From NCBI RefSeq assembly GCF_011305995.1, contig NZ_CP049910.1, positions 4,340,001 to 4,404,000 of the forward strand: a stretch of 64,000 nucleotides of DNA, in the 5' to 3' direction. Within the stretch, counting starts at the first letter, position 1; each line of letters begins with the position of its first letter. The position numbers and the translations under genes were made by a program. Source of the stretch: Diaphorobacter sp. HDW4A. Its GTDB lineage: Bacteria > Pseudomonadota > Gammaproteobacteria > Burkholderiales > Burkholderiaceae_C. This document shows, piece by piece, positions 18,722-27,343 of the stretch. Below the pieces are notes generated by a model. The model was not told the DNA's origin and did not search any database. It saw only the letters and a program-made list of their open reading frames with translations.

Positions 18722-20629
18722 ATGACCACCTTGTTCAAGCAATCGATCCAAGCCGCCAAGACCGCTGCCCTAACTGCGATGCTCTTCGTGCTGGCTGGAT
18801 CTGCCATGGCAAACAATGAGGTGGTTCGCATGTCAAGCCGCGTGCAACCAGCCGGCACCGCCGAGGAGTTCGTGAACCTCAAGCGCTCTGCAATGGCACC
18901 GGTGGTAGCAACGATGGTGGAACTGGGCGCATGGACTGCCCCCAAGGCAGCTGCAGCCAGCGACCGTGACGACCTGATCAAGATCGGTGCTACCCGCACC
19001 AGCCAAGGCTCCGCATCGGTGCAAGCCGTCAACACCCTGCTGAACTGGAAACCATCGCCACGCGGTGGCCTGATTGCCGCCATGAACTTCGTCTCCAACG
19101 ACGCCTTCGGCCTGCGCGCCGGTCTGCAGATCGACGCCTTGCCCGGCAACGCGCTGGTCCGCGTCTACGAACCCGAGCTCCGCGACGAAGCCTTCGAGAT
19201 CGCCGGTCAGCGCATCCAGCAACTGCTGCAAAACAACGCCGCCGCCGGTGCCCCCTCGGCCGCAGCCCGCACCTGGTGGACCCCCGCCGTCGACGGCGAC
19301 CAGCTTGTGATCGAAATCGAACTGCCCGCAGGTTTCGCCCCCAGCCAAGTGCAGGTGGCGGTGCCCAGCGTGCTGCACATCTACCAGGACATCTTCAACA
19401 TGGTGGACGACGGCACCGCCGTTAGCACCAAGATCAACAACGCCGGTACCTGCACGCTCGACTCTACCTGCTTCGACGAATACGCCCGCCAGCGCGACGC
19501 CGTGGCCCGCATGCACTATGTGACGGCCGACGGTGGCTACCTGTGCACCGGCACCTTGCTGAATGACCGCACCGGCAGCGGCACCCCTTACTTCCTGACC
19601 GCCAACCACTGCATCGCCTCGCAGACCGAAGCCTCGACCCTTCAGACCTTCTGGTTCTACCGCACCCCCAGCTGCAACAGCCGCCTGCTGTCGTCGGCCA
19701 GCAAGACGCTGAAGAACGGCGCCAAGCTGCTCTACACATCGAGCATGCCCGACGCCACCCTGCTGGTGCTCAACGACACTCCACCCGCAGGCGCCGTGTT
19801 TGCCGGCTGGGACACCTCCGCCCTCAACAACGGCGCAGGCATCGTCGGTATTCACCACCCCGGTGGCGACATGCAGAAGATCAGCTTCGGCAACGTGGTT
19901 GGCACCTCCGCCTGCACCCCCGGCAAGGGCTACTACAACTGCGTGGGCACCAGCGCCATGACCGAGAGCTTCTACCGCGTACAGTGGACCCGTGGCATGA
20001 CCGAAGGCGGCAGCAGCGGCTCCGGCCTGTTCGTGAACGGCGTGCTGACCGGCGTACTCTCCAACGGCACAGCCTCCTGCACCGCCACCGGCGGCGTGAA
20101 CAACTACGCACGCTTCGACAAGATCTTCCCCGCCATCCAGCAATGGCTCTACCCCGAAGTGTCTGGCGCACAGACTGGTGGTGCACGCACAGCCGTCTAT
20201 CGCTTCTACAACACACAGACCGGCGCGCACTTCTACACCAACAACGTCGCCGAACGCGATCTGGTGATCAACAACTACCACGCCTACCAATATGAAAACG
20301 TGGTGTTCCACGCCTACGCACAGGCTGGTGAGGGCCTGGTCGCAGTGCACCGCTTCTACAACCGCAAGACCGACTCGCACGTCTACACCATCAACGACAG
20401 CGAACGCGTCGCCATGCAAGCCGATGCCGCCACCTTCGGCTACGACGGCATCGCCTGGTACGCCAAGGCTGAGGCCACCGGCGACACCGTGCAGATCTTC
20501 CGCTTCCGCAACACACAAAGCGGCCGCTACTTCTACTCCGCCAGCGTCGGCGAACGCGACTTCGTGATCGCCACGTATGCCGACCTCAAGTACGAAGGCG
20601 TTTCATACAACGTGTGGCAAGGCCAGTGA
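18722..20629 (+). CDS. Secreted trypsin-like serine protease with C-terminal DUF5648 repeats
   Basis: A 635-aa paralogue of the preceding gene. A Sec signal peptide ends near GSAMANNE (about residue 30). The order is shared N-terminal region, protease domain with His ~296 (FLTANHCIA), Asp ~344 (SMPDATLLVL) and Ser ~432 (EGGSSGSGLF), then three DUF5648-type repeats beginning near residue 490. The second repeat is degenerate (RKTDSHVYTIND, lacking ERDFV). Pairs of cysteines match those of protease 2, so the disulfide pattern is kept. It has its own AT-rich promoter region and a strong terminator, so it is a separate transcription unit despite the tandem layout. Confidence 0.88.
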   Translation: MTTLFKQSIQAAKTAALTAMLFVLAGSAMANNEVVRMSSRVQPAGTAEEFVNLKRSAMAPVVATMVELGAWTAPKAAAASDRDDLIKIGATRTSQGSASVQAVNTLLNWKPSPRGGLIAAMNFVSNDAFGLRAGLQIDALPGNALVRVYEPELRDEAFEIAGQRIQQLLQNNAAAGAPSAAARTWWTPAVDGDQLVIEIELPAGFAPSQVQVAVPSVLHIYQDIFNMVDDGTAVSTKINNAGTCTLDSTCFDEYARQRDAVARMHYVTADGGYLCTGTLLNDRTGSGTPYFLTANHCIASQTEASTLQTFWFYRTPSCNSRLLSSASKTLKNGAKLLYTSSMPDATLLVLNDTPPAGAVFAGWDTSALNNGAGIVGIHHPGGDMQKISFGNVVGTSACTPGKGYYNCVGTSAMTESFYRVQWTRGMTEGGSSGSGLFVNGVLTGVLSNGTASCTATGGVNNYARFDKIFPAIQQWLYPEVSGAQTGGARTAVYRFYNTQTGAHFYTNNVAERDLVINNYHAYQYENVVFHAYAQAGEGLVAVHRFYNRKTDSHVYTINDSERVAMQADAATFGYDGIAWYAKAEATGDTVQIFRFRNTQSGRYFYSASVGERDFVIATYADLKYEGVSYNVWQGQ

Positions 20630-20703
20630 AAACGGGAATCAGGGTTCTAAGGAAGGGATTGAAGGGAGTGAATTGATTTGACAGGGTGACTCTAGGGGAA
20701 TTG

Positions 20704-20735
20704 GGCCCGGCATGATTTGCCGGGCCATTTTTTTT
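20704..20735 (+). terminator. Rho-independent terminator of protease 3
   Basis: GGCCCGGCA pairs with TGCCGGGCC around a TGATT loop (20704-20726) and is followed by eight T residues (20728-20735). This is a textbook intrinsic terminator 74 bases after the stop codon. Confidence 0.92.
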
Positions 20736-20810
20736 AACGTCAACAATTGCATTCAAACAGCGGACCTGCGAAGCGGACGCGCGCCAGGAATCCCCCACCC
20801 CAGCGACAAG

Positions 20811-20878
20811 ACAAGCCCTCAAGCCAGGTGCGAAGCCACAGACAGTATGTTCATACGGCAAAACTTCGCAACATCAAC
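20811..20878 (-). repeat. Structured repeat/RNA element, copy 3 (3' of dtd)
   Basis: This copy shares AGCCCTCA, CAGACAGTA and CATACGGCA-like segments with copies at 60.9 and 62.6 kb. Stem P2 is TGCGAAG (20829-20835) with CTTCGCA (20864-20870), and stem P3 is GTAT with ATAC around GTTC. Both stems differ in sequence from the other copies but still pair. It lies 5 bases after the dtd stop in dtd orientation. The outer stem P1 is lost here. Likely a 3'-UTR or small RNA element; function unknown. Confidence 0.55.
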
Positions 20879-20883
20879 AAAAA

Positions 20884-21330
20884 TCAAACTTCACGCATGG
20901 TCATAGGAATGGTGACAGGCCCATCATTGATGAGATGCACTTGCATATCCGCAGCAAACTGCCCCGTCTGAACAATGGGATGTACAACCCGCGCCTGCGA
21001 AACAAAGTACTCATACAACCGCCGCCCTTCGTCCGGTGCGGCGGCAGCGGTGAAACTGGGCCGATTCCCGCCCTTGGTATCGGCCGCCAGCGTGAACTGA
21101 CTCACGACGAGCAAGCCACCAACCACATCCTGCACACTGCGGTTCATCTTGCCGTTTTCGTCGCTGAAAATGCGCAGCTTCAATACCTTGGCCAACAACT
21201 TGTCCGCCAGCTTGTCGCTGTCACCCTGCTCGGCGCACAACAACACCAGCAGCCCCTGCCCGATCTGGCCAACGACTTCGCCATCCACTTCCACCCGCGC
21301 CTCGCGCACGCGCTGCAATACCGTGATCAC
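20884..21330 (-). CDS. dtd: D-aminoacyl-tRNA deacylase
   Basis: A 148-aa protein of standard length. Both catalytic signatures are present: [11 protein letters not shown] (about residues 74-84) and the C-terminal NDGPVTIPM (the N-x-GPVT motif). It removes D-amino acids (and glycine from tRNA-Ala) wrongly attached to tRNA. The N-terminus [18 protein letters not shown] is the usual start. It runs away from the CDF transporter gene 44 bp upstream on the same strand, with which it may be co-transcribed. Confidence 0.95.
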   Translation of the reverse strand: MITVLQRVREARVEVDGEVVGQIGQGLLVLLCAEQGDSDKLADKLLAKVLKLRIFSDENGKMNRSVQDVVGGLLVVSQFTLAADTKGGNRPSFTAAAAPDEGRRLYEYFVSQARVVHPIVQTGQFAADMQVHLINDGPVTIPMTMREV

Positions 21331-21374
21331 TTCACTGTCCTTGTCATTTCAACTCAATTCAAATTGAATGGGAT

Positions 21375-22349
21375 TCACTCGCCCTGCGATGCCACCGTCT
21401 CGAAAACAGTGGCCTGCCCGAGCGGCAAAATCTCGATGGTCGCGCGCAGATTCGGAACGGCCTGCATCAGCGCCGCTTCCACATCGGTGCGCAACTGCGC
21501 GGCACGGCCCAGCTTCCAATCGGAGGGCACATGCATGTGCACATCCACAAAGTTACGGCTGCCCGCACGGCGCGATATCAGACTGTCGAAGCGCGCCTCG
21601 CCTCCACTTTGCTCGCTGTAGCGCTCAAGTACCTGCTGCACGCTGTGCAGTTGATCCTGCGGCAGGGCCTCATCCATCAATCCTTGAGACGACTCCCAGA
21701 GCATCGCCCCACCCTCGCGCAGGATGTTGAGCGCGACCAGAATCGCGACGACCGGATCAATCCAGTGCCAGCCCGTAAGACCCGCTGCAATCAAACCGAC
21801 CAGCACACCCGCCGACGTCCACACATCGGTGAACAGATGCCGCGCGTCGCCTTCAAGCGCCTTGGAGTGATGCACCCGCGCCGCGCGCAACATGTACCAC
21901 GCCAGTACGCCATTGCACACGCTGCTCGCCACCAATAACACCGAGCCCCAGCCGACCTGCTCGACTGGTTGCGGCTGCAACAGGCGCGACACGCTCGCCC
22001 AGACAATCGCGATGGCAGCACCGATGATGAGAATGCCCTCGAAGCCGGAAGAAAAGAACTCTGCCTTGTGATGGCCATAAGGATGGTCTTCGTCCGCCGG
22101 TCGGCGCGCTATCGTCACCATGGCCAGCGCAAACACTGCGCCCGCGAGGTTGACAAAAGATTCGAGCGCATCGGACAACATGCCCACCGAGCCCGTCACC
22201 CACCACGCCAGCGTCTTCAGCGCGATGGTGAGCACCGCCACTGCAACGGACACGCGCAGTAGAGTGGAGGGCGTCATCCACGCTGGCACCGAAGCTGACG
22301 GCGAGGTGCTTTGAAGAGGGGCGTTGGGCATGGCCGCCATTATCTCCAT
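21375..22349 (-). CDS. Cation diffusion facilitator (CDF) family metal efflux protein
   Basis: A ~324-aa inner-membrane protein with six predicted helices and a cytosolic C-terminal domain. CDF metal sites are visible: LSDALESFVN in TM2, HPYGHHKAEFF after TM3, and HLFTDVWTSAG in TM5 (the H-x3-D zinc-type site). The C-terminal domain includes VDVHMHVPSDWKLG. Likely exports Zn2+, Fe2+ or a related divalent metal by proton antiport. Several starts are possible (22349, 22340, 22331); 22349 has AAAGGG upstream at moderate distance. It is divergent from amn. Confidence 0.85.
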   Translation of the reverse strand: MEIMAAMPNAPLQSTSPSASVPAWMTPSTLLRVSVAVAVLTIALKTLAWWVTGSVGMLSDALESFVNLAGAVFALAMVTIARRPADEDHPYGHHKAEFFSSGFEGILIIGAAIAIVWASVSRLLQPQPVEQVGWGSVLLVASSVCNGVLAWYMLRAARVHHSKALEGDARHLFTDVWTSAGVLVGLIAAGLTGWHWIDPVVAILVALNILREGGAMLWESSQGLMDEALPQDQLHSVQQVLERYSEQSGGEARFDSLISRRAGSRNFVDVHMHVPSDWKLGRAAQLRTDVEAALMQAVPNLRATIEILPLGQATVFETVASQGE

Positions 22350-22433
22350 GCGCGCCCAACCCTTTCGTGGACTGCGGGTTGGCGAGAATTCACTTATCCA
22401 TGCAAATGTCACCAAGGCGTGGACAATAGGCCC

Positions 22434-23915
22434 ATGTCATCCATTCCCATGTTCACAGAACCGACGCTGCATACCGACCCGGCCGACGCGCTGGCGCAGG
22501 TACAACGCATTTATCAACAGCAGATCAACCTCCTGCGCGATGCGATGCAGCGCTTTGTGGCAGGGGAAACTCCGGTGGAGCATGTACGCGCTTACTACCC
22601 CTTCGTGCGCATGCAGACCACGACGGTGTCGCGCAAACCCTCGCCGTTCGCCTACGGGTTTGTCGAAGGCCCGGGTCGATATGAAACCACATTGACCCGA
22701 CCTGACCTGTTCGCCAACTACTACCTCGAGCAATTCCGACTGCTGCGCGAAAGCCATGGTGTCGAGCTCGAAGTGGGGTTGAGCACCCACCCGATCCCGA
22801 TCCATTTCTCGTTCGCCGAAAACGACCACATCGAAGGCTCGCTCACGCAGGAGCGCCGCACGCTGATGCGCGACGTGTTCGACCTGCCCGACCTGTCATC
22901 GATGGACGACGGCATCGCCAACGGCACCTGGGAAGCCAAGCCCGGCGAGGCCCAGCCATTGTCGCTGTTCACCGCGCCGCGCGTGGATTACTCTCTGCAT
23001 CGCCTGCGTCACTACACCGGCACCCAGCCCGAGTGGTTCCAGAACTTCGTGCTGTTCACCAACTACCAGTTCTACATCGACGAATTCGTGCGTTTGGGAC
23101 AGGCCGAGATGGCCAAGGAAGACAGCGAATACATCGCCTTCATCGAGCCCGGCAACGTCGTCAAGCGTCGCAAGGGCCTCGCCGCCAAGCCCGGCGATGA
23201 ACTCGGCGTCGCCCCACCGCGCCTGCCGCAAATGCCAGCCTACCATCTGGTGCGCGCCGACGGCAGCGGCATCACCATGGTCAACATCGGCGTCGGCCCC
23301 GCCAACGCCAAGACCATCACCGACCACATCGCGGTGCTGCGCCCGCACGCCTGGATGATGCTCGGCCACTGTGCGGGCCTGCGCAACAGCCAGCAACTCG
23401 GCGACTACGTCCTCGCCCACGCCTACGTGCGCGAGGACCATGTGCTCGACGAAGAATTGCCGCTATGGGTGCCTATCCCCGCGCTTGCAGAAATCCAACT
23501 CGCCCTGCAGCAGGCCGTGGCCGATGTGGCCAAGGTGCCCGAAGACCAGCTCAAACGCATCATGCGCACGGGCACAGTGGCCAGCACCGACAACCGCAAC
23601 TGGGAACTGCTGCCAGACAATATGCCCCAACGCCGCTTCAGCCAAAGCCGCGCCGTCGCGCTCGACATGGAAAGCGCGACCATCGCGGCGAATGGGTTCC
23701 GGTTTCGGGTGCCTTATGGGACGTTGCTGTGCGTTTCGGACAAGCCGTTGCATGGGGAGATCAAGCTGCCCGGGATGGCTAACCATTTTTACCGTGAGCG
23801 TGTCGATCAGCATTTGCGGATCGGGATGCGCGCTGTTGACATCCTGCGCGAGGGGGGGTCACAGCGGCTTCATAGTCGCAAGCTGCGGAGCTTTGCGGAA
23901 GTGGCGTTTCAGTGA
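22434..23915 (+). CDS. amn: AMP nucleosidase
   Basis: A 493-aa protein close in length to E. coli Amn (484). An N-terminal alpha/beta domain (residues ~20-170, with VRAYYPFVRMQTTTVSRKPSPFAYGF split across it) precedes the nucleoside phosphorylase-like catalytic domain, where GVGPANAKTITDHIAVLRP and MLGHCAGLRN are seen, and DMESATIAANGFRFRVPYGTLLCVSDKP near the C-terminus. It hydrolyses AMP to adenine and ribose 5-phosphate, controlling adenylate pools. ATG at 22434 is the first start after the short divergent promoter gap. The gene has no operon partner. Confidence 0.93.
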   Translation: MSSIPMFTEPTLHTDPADALAQVQRIYQQQINLLRDAMQRFVAGETPVEHVRAYYPFVRMQTTTVSRKPSPFAYGFVEGPGRYETTLTRPDLFANYYLEQFRLLRESHGVELEVGLSTHPIPIHFSFAENDHIEGSLTQERRTLMRDVFDLPDLSSMDDGIANGTWEAKPGEAQPLSLFTAPRVDYSLHRLRHYTGTQPEWFQNFVLFTNYQFYIDEFVRLGQAEMAKEDSEYIAFIEPGNVVKRRKGLAAKPGDELGVAPPRLPQMPAYHLVRADGSGITMVNIGVGPANAKTITDHIAVLRPHAWMMLGHCAGLRNSQQLGDYVLAHAYVREDHVLDEELPLWVPIPALAEIQLALQQAVADVAKVPEDQLKRIMRTGTVASTDNRNWELLPDNMPQRRFSQSRAVALDMESATIAANGFRFRVPYGTLLCVSDKPLHGEIKLPGMANHFYRERVDQHLRIGMRAVDILREGGSQRLHSRKLRSFAEVAFQ

Positions 23916-23950
23916 TTCGTTTTTGTTTTTTGCTGTGGGGTTGAGGGCAG

Positions 23951-24130
23951 AGGCCGGGAGTTCCGCCCGGCGACGGAGTCACCTTTTGCTTGCGCACAAA
24001 AGGTAACCCAAAACGCGCTTTTCAATACCCGCGGCAGAACTCGCTTTGCGCTGCGCGCGCCGCTCGGACAACCGCCGCGAATCAGTCTTTAACTAAGAGG
24101 TGTGGTCGGCACATCGCTGCGCTCGTGCCG
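23951..24130 (-). repeat. About 190-bp intergenic repeat R1, copy A (inverted)
   Basis: This stretch after amn is the reverse complement of the sequence at 24251-24446 and 27117-27310. Shared pieces include GGCCGGGAGTTCCGCCCGG, CTTTTTGCTTGCGC-like, AACCCAAAACGCGCTTT, GCTCGGACAACCGCC and GCACRTCGCTNCGCTCGTGCC. It carries no gene with a ribosome site. Between copies A and B a 9-bp hairpin CATCTCGCG/CGCGAGATG lies at 24133-24154 and the rest (24155-24250) shows nothing recognisable. Confidence 0.8.
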
Positions 24131-24250
24131 TGCATCTCGCGACTTCGCGAGATGTGGGGGTGCGAGCGCTGCGTGATTTGCTCGCTGTTGTCGGTCCACT
24201 CTGGAAAAAGGGCAGTGGGCATTTACGCCCCAACCCAACTCTGCAAACGC

Positions 24251-24446
24251 CCCGGCACGAGCGAAGCGATGTGCCGCAAACACCTCTTTCACAACTGATT
24301 TCCGGCGGTTGTCCGAGCAGAGTGACGAAGGAACGCCGCGAGTTTCGCCGGATGACTTCAAAGCGCATTTTTGGTGACTTTTTGGGCAAGACCAAAAAGT
24401 TACTGCCCCGCCGGGGGCAGTCCCGGCCTCTGAACCAAACCACCCA
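24251..24446 (+). repeat. About 190-bp intergenic repeat R1, copy B
   Basis: Direct copy of the element at 27117-27310: GGCACGAGCGAAGCGATGTG, CACCTCTTTC, ACTGATTTCCGGCGGTTGTC, GAGTGACGAAGGAACG, and the end CCCGGCCTCTGAACCAAACC are shared in order. It stands in inverted orientation to copy A. Internal inverted repeats (TCCGGCGG with a downstream CCGNCGGA-like arm) indicate hairpin potential. It lies at the 3' end of the GMC oxidoreductase gene. Confidence 0.8.
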
Positions 24447-24461
24447 GCAGAAGCAAAAAAA

Positions 24462-26054
24462 TCAAAGAGAAGAAGAACGAATCAAATCCACAGCCCTCTC
24501 TGCGATCATGATCACAGGAGCATTCGTGTTCCCACTCACCACCCGTGGCATGACCGAAGCATCCACCACCCGCAACCCCTGTACCCCATGCACCCGCAAC
24601 TCGGCGTCCACAACGTCGAGCGCGCCCACCCCCATACGGCAACTGCCGACCGGGTGGTAAATCGTATCCGCATAGTTGCGTATGTACTCGGCGATCTGCT
24701 CGTCGCTCTGCGCACTAGCTGAATACTCCAGCTCCTTGCCGCCGAGACTAGCGAGCGCCGGTTGCGCCAAGATCCGCCGCATCGTCTTCACCGCAACGAT
24801 CATCTTCTGCATGTCCTCGGGGTCGGCAAAGAACGCCGGATCGATCAGCGGCGCAGCGAGCGCGTCGGCGCTGGCCAACGTGACCCGACCTCGGCTCTTG
24901 GGTTGGAGAAGGCAGATATGGCAGGAGTAACCATGTCCCCAGACCGTCTTGCGGCCATGGTCGAGTAGCTTGCCAACGACGAAGTGCAGTTGCAGATCGG
25001 GCACCGCTTCGCTTTCGTGGCTTTTGATGAAACCACCCGCCTCGGCAAAGTTGGTGGTCAGCATGCCGGTGCGCTGTGAATTCCATTCGAACACGCCGCG
25101 CACCAGATTGGCCGCGCCTTTGATGGACAAGCCGAACGAGTCGGTGAGCTGCGCGCCATCGACCACGGTCACCACATCGGGATGGTCGTGCAAATGTTCG
25201 CCGACGCCCGGAAGATCGTGCACGACATTGATACCGAGCTTTTGCAGATCCGCGCCGTTGCCTATGCCCGAGAGCATCAATATCTGCGGTGACAGCAGCG
25301 CGCCCGCGCTGAGCAGCACCTCGCGTGTGGCGCGTTCGGAGTGCAGCGCGCCGCCCTTGAAATACTGAACGCCCACCGCACGCTTGCCCTCCATGAGGAT
25401 GCGCGTGACCTGCGCACCCGTCACCACTTGCAGGTTGGAACGTGAAAGGTGTGGAGTGAGATAGGCCTTGGCGGCGCTGAAGCGTTCGCCGTTCTTGTGG
25501 GTGACCTGGTACAGCCCCACGCCTTCAACCTCTGGGCCGTTGAAATCGTGGTTGTGCGTATGCCCCGCTTGAACACAGGCATCCACAAAGGCATGGCTCA
25601 GCGGATTCGGGCTGCGCAAATCGGCCACGTTGAGAGGGCCGCCCGCTCCGTGCAAATCATCGGCGCCGCGCTCGTTGTTCTCGGCGCGCTTGAAGTACGG
25701 CAGCACATCGCGCCAACCCCAGCCCGCATTGCCCTGCTCGGCCCAGTGGTCGTAATCGCTCGCATGGCCGCGCGCGTAGATCATGGCGTTGATGGAGCTT
25801 GAGCCGCCCAGCGTCTTGCCGCGCGGCTGGTACCCGCGCCGCCCGCCCAGCCCCGGCTGCGGCGTGGTCGACAGCTTCCAGTTGTTGGCACCGGTCTTGG
25901 CCATGACGGCCAGACCCGCCGGGCAGTGAATCAACACGCTGCTGTCGGGCCCACCTGCTTCGATCAGGCAGACGCGCACCTGCGGATCCTCGCTCAGACG
26001 CCCCGCAAGCACCGAGCCAGCCGATCCCCCACCCACCACGATGTAGTCGAACAT
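24462..26054 (-). CDS. GMC-family FAD-dependent oxidoreductase (choline/alcohol dehydrogenase type)
   Basis: A 530-aa flavoenzyme. The N-terminal FAD-binding motif is FDYIVVGGGSAGSVLAGRL, followed by LIEAGG; GMC signature 1 is GKTLGGSSSINAMIYARG. The C-terminal catalytic part shows YHPVGSCRMG with the active-site histidine and VVSGNTNAPVIMIAERA. It oxidises an alcohol (or polyethylene-glycol- or choline-like substrate) to an aldehyde in the cytoplasm. The start at 26054 puts the flavin motif at residue 2; GGAGA precedes it. It is divergent from a 3-hydroxybutyryl-CoA dehydrogenase gene. The substrate is not determined. Confidence 0.9.
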   Translation of the reverse strand: MFDYIVVGGGSAGSVLAGRLSEDPQVRVCLIEAGGPDSSVLIHCPAGLAVMAKTGANNWKLSTTPQPGLGGRRGYQPRGKTLGGSSSINAMIYARGHASDYDHWAEQGNAGWGWRDVLPYFKRAENNERGADDLHGAGGPLNVADLRSPNPLSHAFVDACVQAGHTHNHDFNGPEVEGVGLYQVTHKNGERFSAAKAYLTPHLSRSNLQVVTGAQVTRILMEGKRAVGVQYFKGGALHSERATREVLLSAGALLSPQILMLSGIGNGADLQKLGINVVHDLPGVGEHLHDHPDVVTVVDGAQLTDSFGLSIKGAANLVRGVFEWNSQRTGMLTTNFAEAGGFIKSHESEAVPDLQLHFVVGKLLDHGRKTVWGHGYSCHICLLQPKSRGRVTLASADALAAPLIDPAFFADPEDMQKMIVAVKTMRRILAQPALASLGGKELEYSASAQSDEQIAEYIRNYADTIYHPVGSCRMGVGALDVVDAELRVHGVQGLRVVDASVMPRVVSGNTNAPVIMIAERAVDLIRSSSL

Positions 26055-26186
26055 GTGACACCCGTCTCCGTTGAAAAAGCGAGCCTGCGCTTTTTTGCCG
26101 ATACCATGTATGGTTGCGCTGCAGCATTGTGTGCGGCCACCTACCAACCAACCCATTTTCTTTTTTCTCTACAAAGCAGACTTTAT

Positions 26187-27035
26187 ATGACGATTTTTAC
26201 CGTGGGCATCATTGGCGCTGGCACGATGGGCAATGGCATTGCGCAGGCGTGTGCAGTTTCTGGCATCAACGTGGTGATGGTGGACATCTCCGACGCAGCC
26301 GTGCAAAAGGGCATCGCCACCGTCGCCGGAAGCCTCGACCGCCTGATCAAGAAGGAAAAGATCTCGGAAGCCGACAAGGCCGCAGCCCTCGCCCGCATTA
26401 AGGGCTCGACCAACTACGACGACCTCAAGGCCACTCAGATCGTGATCGAGGCCGCAACCGAAAACTTCGACCTCAAGGTCAAGATCCTCAAGCAAGTCGA
26501 CGCCCTGCTCGCACCCGAAGTGCTGCTGGCCTCGAACACCTCGTCGATCTCGATCACCAAGCTGGCAGCCGTGACCAGCCGCGCCGACCGCTTCATCGGC
26601 ATGCACTTCTTCAACCCCGTGCCGATGATGGCGCTGGTCGAAATCATCCGTGGCCTGCAGACGTCAGACGACACGCACGCTGCAGTGAAGACCCTGTCCG
26701 AGCGCCTCGGCAAGAGCCCGATCACCGTGAAGAACGCCCCCGGCTTCGTCGTCAACCGCATTCTGGTGCCGATGATCAACGAAGCCTTCTTCGTGCTCGC
26801 CGAAGGCTCTGCCACCGCCGAAGACATCGACGCCGGCATGAAGCTCGGCTGCAACCAGCCCATCGGCCCACTGGCCTTGGCTGACATGATCGGCCTCGAC
26901 GTCTGTCTGGCCGTGATGGACGTGTACCTCGATGAATTCGGCGACAGCAAGTACCGCCCCTGCCCATTGCTCAAGGAAATGGTTGCCGCAGGCCGCCTGG
27001 GCCGCAAGACCGGCCAAGGCGTGTATAAATACTGA
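26187..27035 (+). CDS. 3-hydroxybutyryl-CoA dehydrogenase
   Basis: A 282-aa NAD-dependent dehydrogenase, the same length as clostridial Hbd. The Rossmann motif VGIIGAGTMGNGIAQACAV is at the N-terminus, followed by VVMVD at the end of strand 2. The catalytic histidine lies in MHFFNPVPMMALVEII (about residue 138) and the C-terminal dimerisation domain in PGFVVNRILVPMINEA. It interconverts (S)-3-hydroxybutyryl-CoA and acetoacetyl-CoA in fatty acid or PHB-related metabolism. The start at 26187 is where the fold begins; no strong ribosome site is seen. It appears monocistronic. Confidence 0.93.
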   Translation: MTIFTVGIIGAGTMGNGIAQACAVSGINVVMVDISDAAVQKGIATVAGSLDRLIKKEKISEADKAAALARIKGSTNYDDLKATQIVIEAATENFDLKVKILKQVDALLAPEVLLASNTSSISITKLAAVTSRADRFIGMHFFNPVPMMALVEIIRGLQTSDDTHAAVKTLSERLGKSPITVKNAPGFVVNRILVPMINEAFFVLAEGSATAEDIDAGMKLGCNQPIGPLALADMIGLDVCLAVMDVYLDEFGDSKYRPCPLLKEMVAAGRLGRKTGQGVYKY

Positions 27036-27076
27036 GTGAAAATAATGAGCGGCAAGGGATGAGGAACGGCCGCAGT

Positions 27077-27116
27077 CACCCTCACCCCAGCCCTCTCCCG
27101 CCAGCGGGAGATGCAG
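27077..27116 (+). repeat. Half-copy of the CCCTCTCCC hairpin repeat
   Basis: CACCCTCACCCCAGCCCTCT followed by CCCGCCAGCGGGAG resembles one arm of the 124-bp element at 52761-52884. It directly abuts copy C of the R1 repeat. Confidence 0.5.
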
Positions 27117-27310
27117 GCACGAGCGAAGCGACGTGCCGAAAGCACCTCTTCCCAACTGATTTCCGGCGGTTGTCCGAGCGGAGTGACGAAGGAACGCAGC
27201 GAGTTCCGCCGGAGGTATTGAAAGCGCGTTTTGGGTTATTTTTTGCGCGCAAGCAAAAAGTGACTCCGCCGCCGGGCGGAACTCCCGGCCCCTGAACCAA
27301 ACCACCCAGC
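27117..27310 (+). repeat. About 190-bp intergenic repeat R1, copy C
   Basis: Begins GCACGAGCGAAGCGACGTGC and ends GGCCCCTGAACCAAACCACC, matching copy B in the same direction and copy A in the opposite one. TCCGGCGG (27162-27169) can pair with CCGCCGGA (27206-27213), and GCCGGG with CCCGGC near its end. It fills most of the gap between the dehydrogenase and aldolase genes. Confidence 0.8.
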
Positions 27311-27343
27311 CGAAGCTGAAACGGAAACAGAAGGAGCCCAGTC

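Noticed and set aside
18833..20518. 561-codon open frame antisense to protease 3
   Set aside because: Val/Gly/His-rich low-complexity translation, no domain, and the sense frame has signal peptide, catalytic triad and repeats.
24100..24660. 186-codon open frame running through repeat copy B into the GMC gene
   Set aside because: It covers a repeat and the antisense of the GMC C-terminus; the composition is not protein-like.
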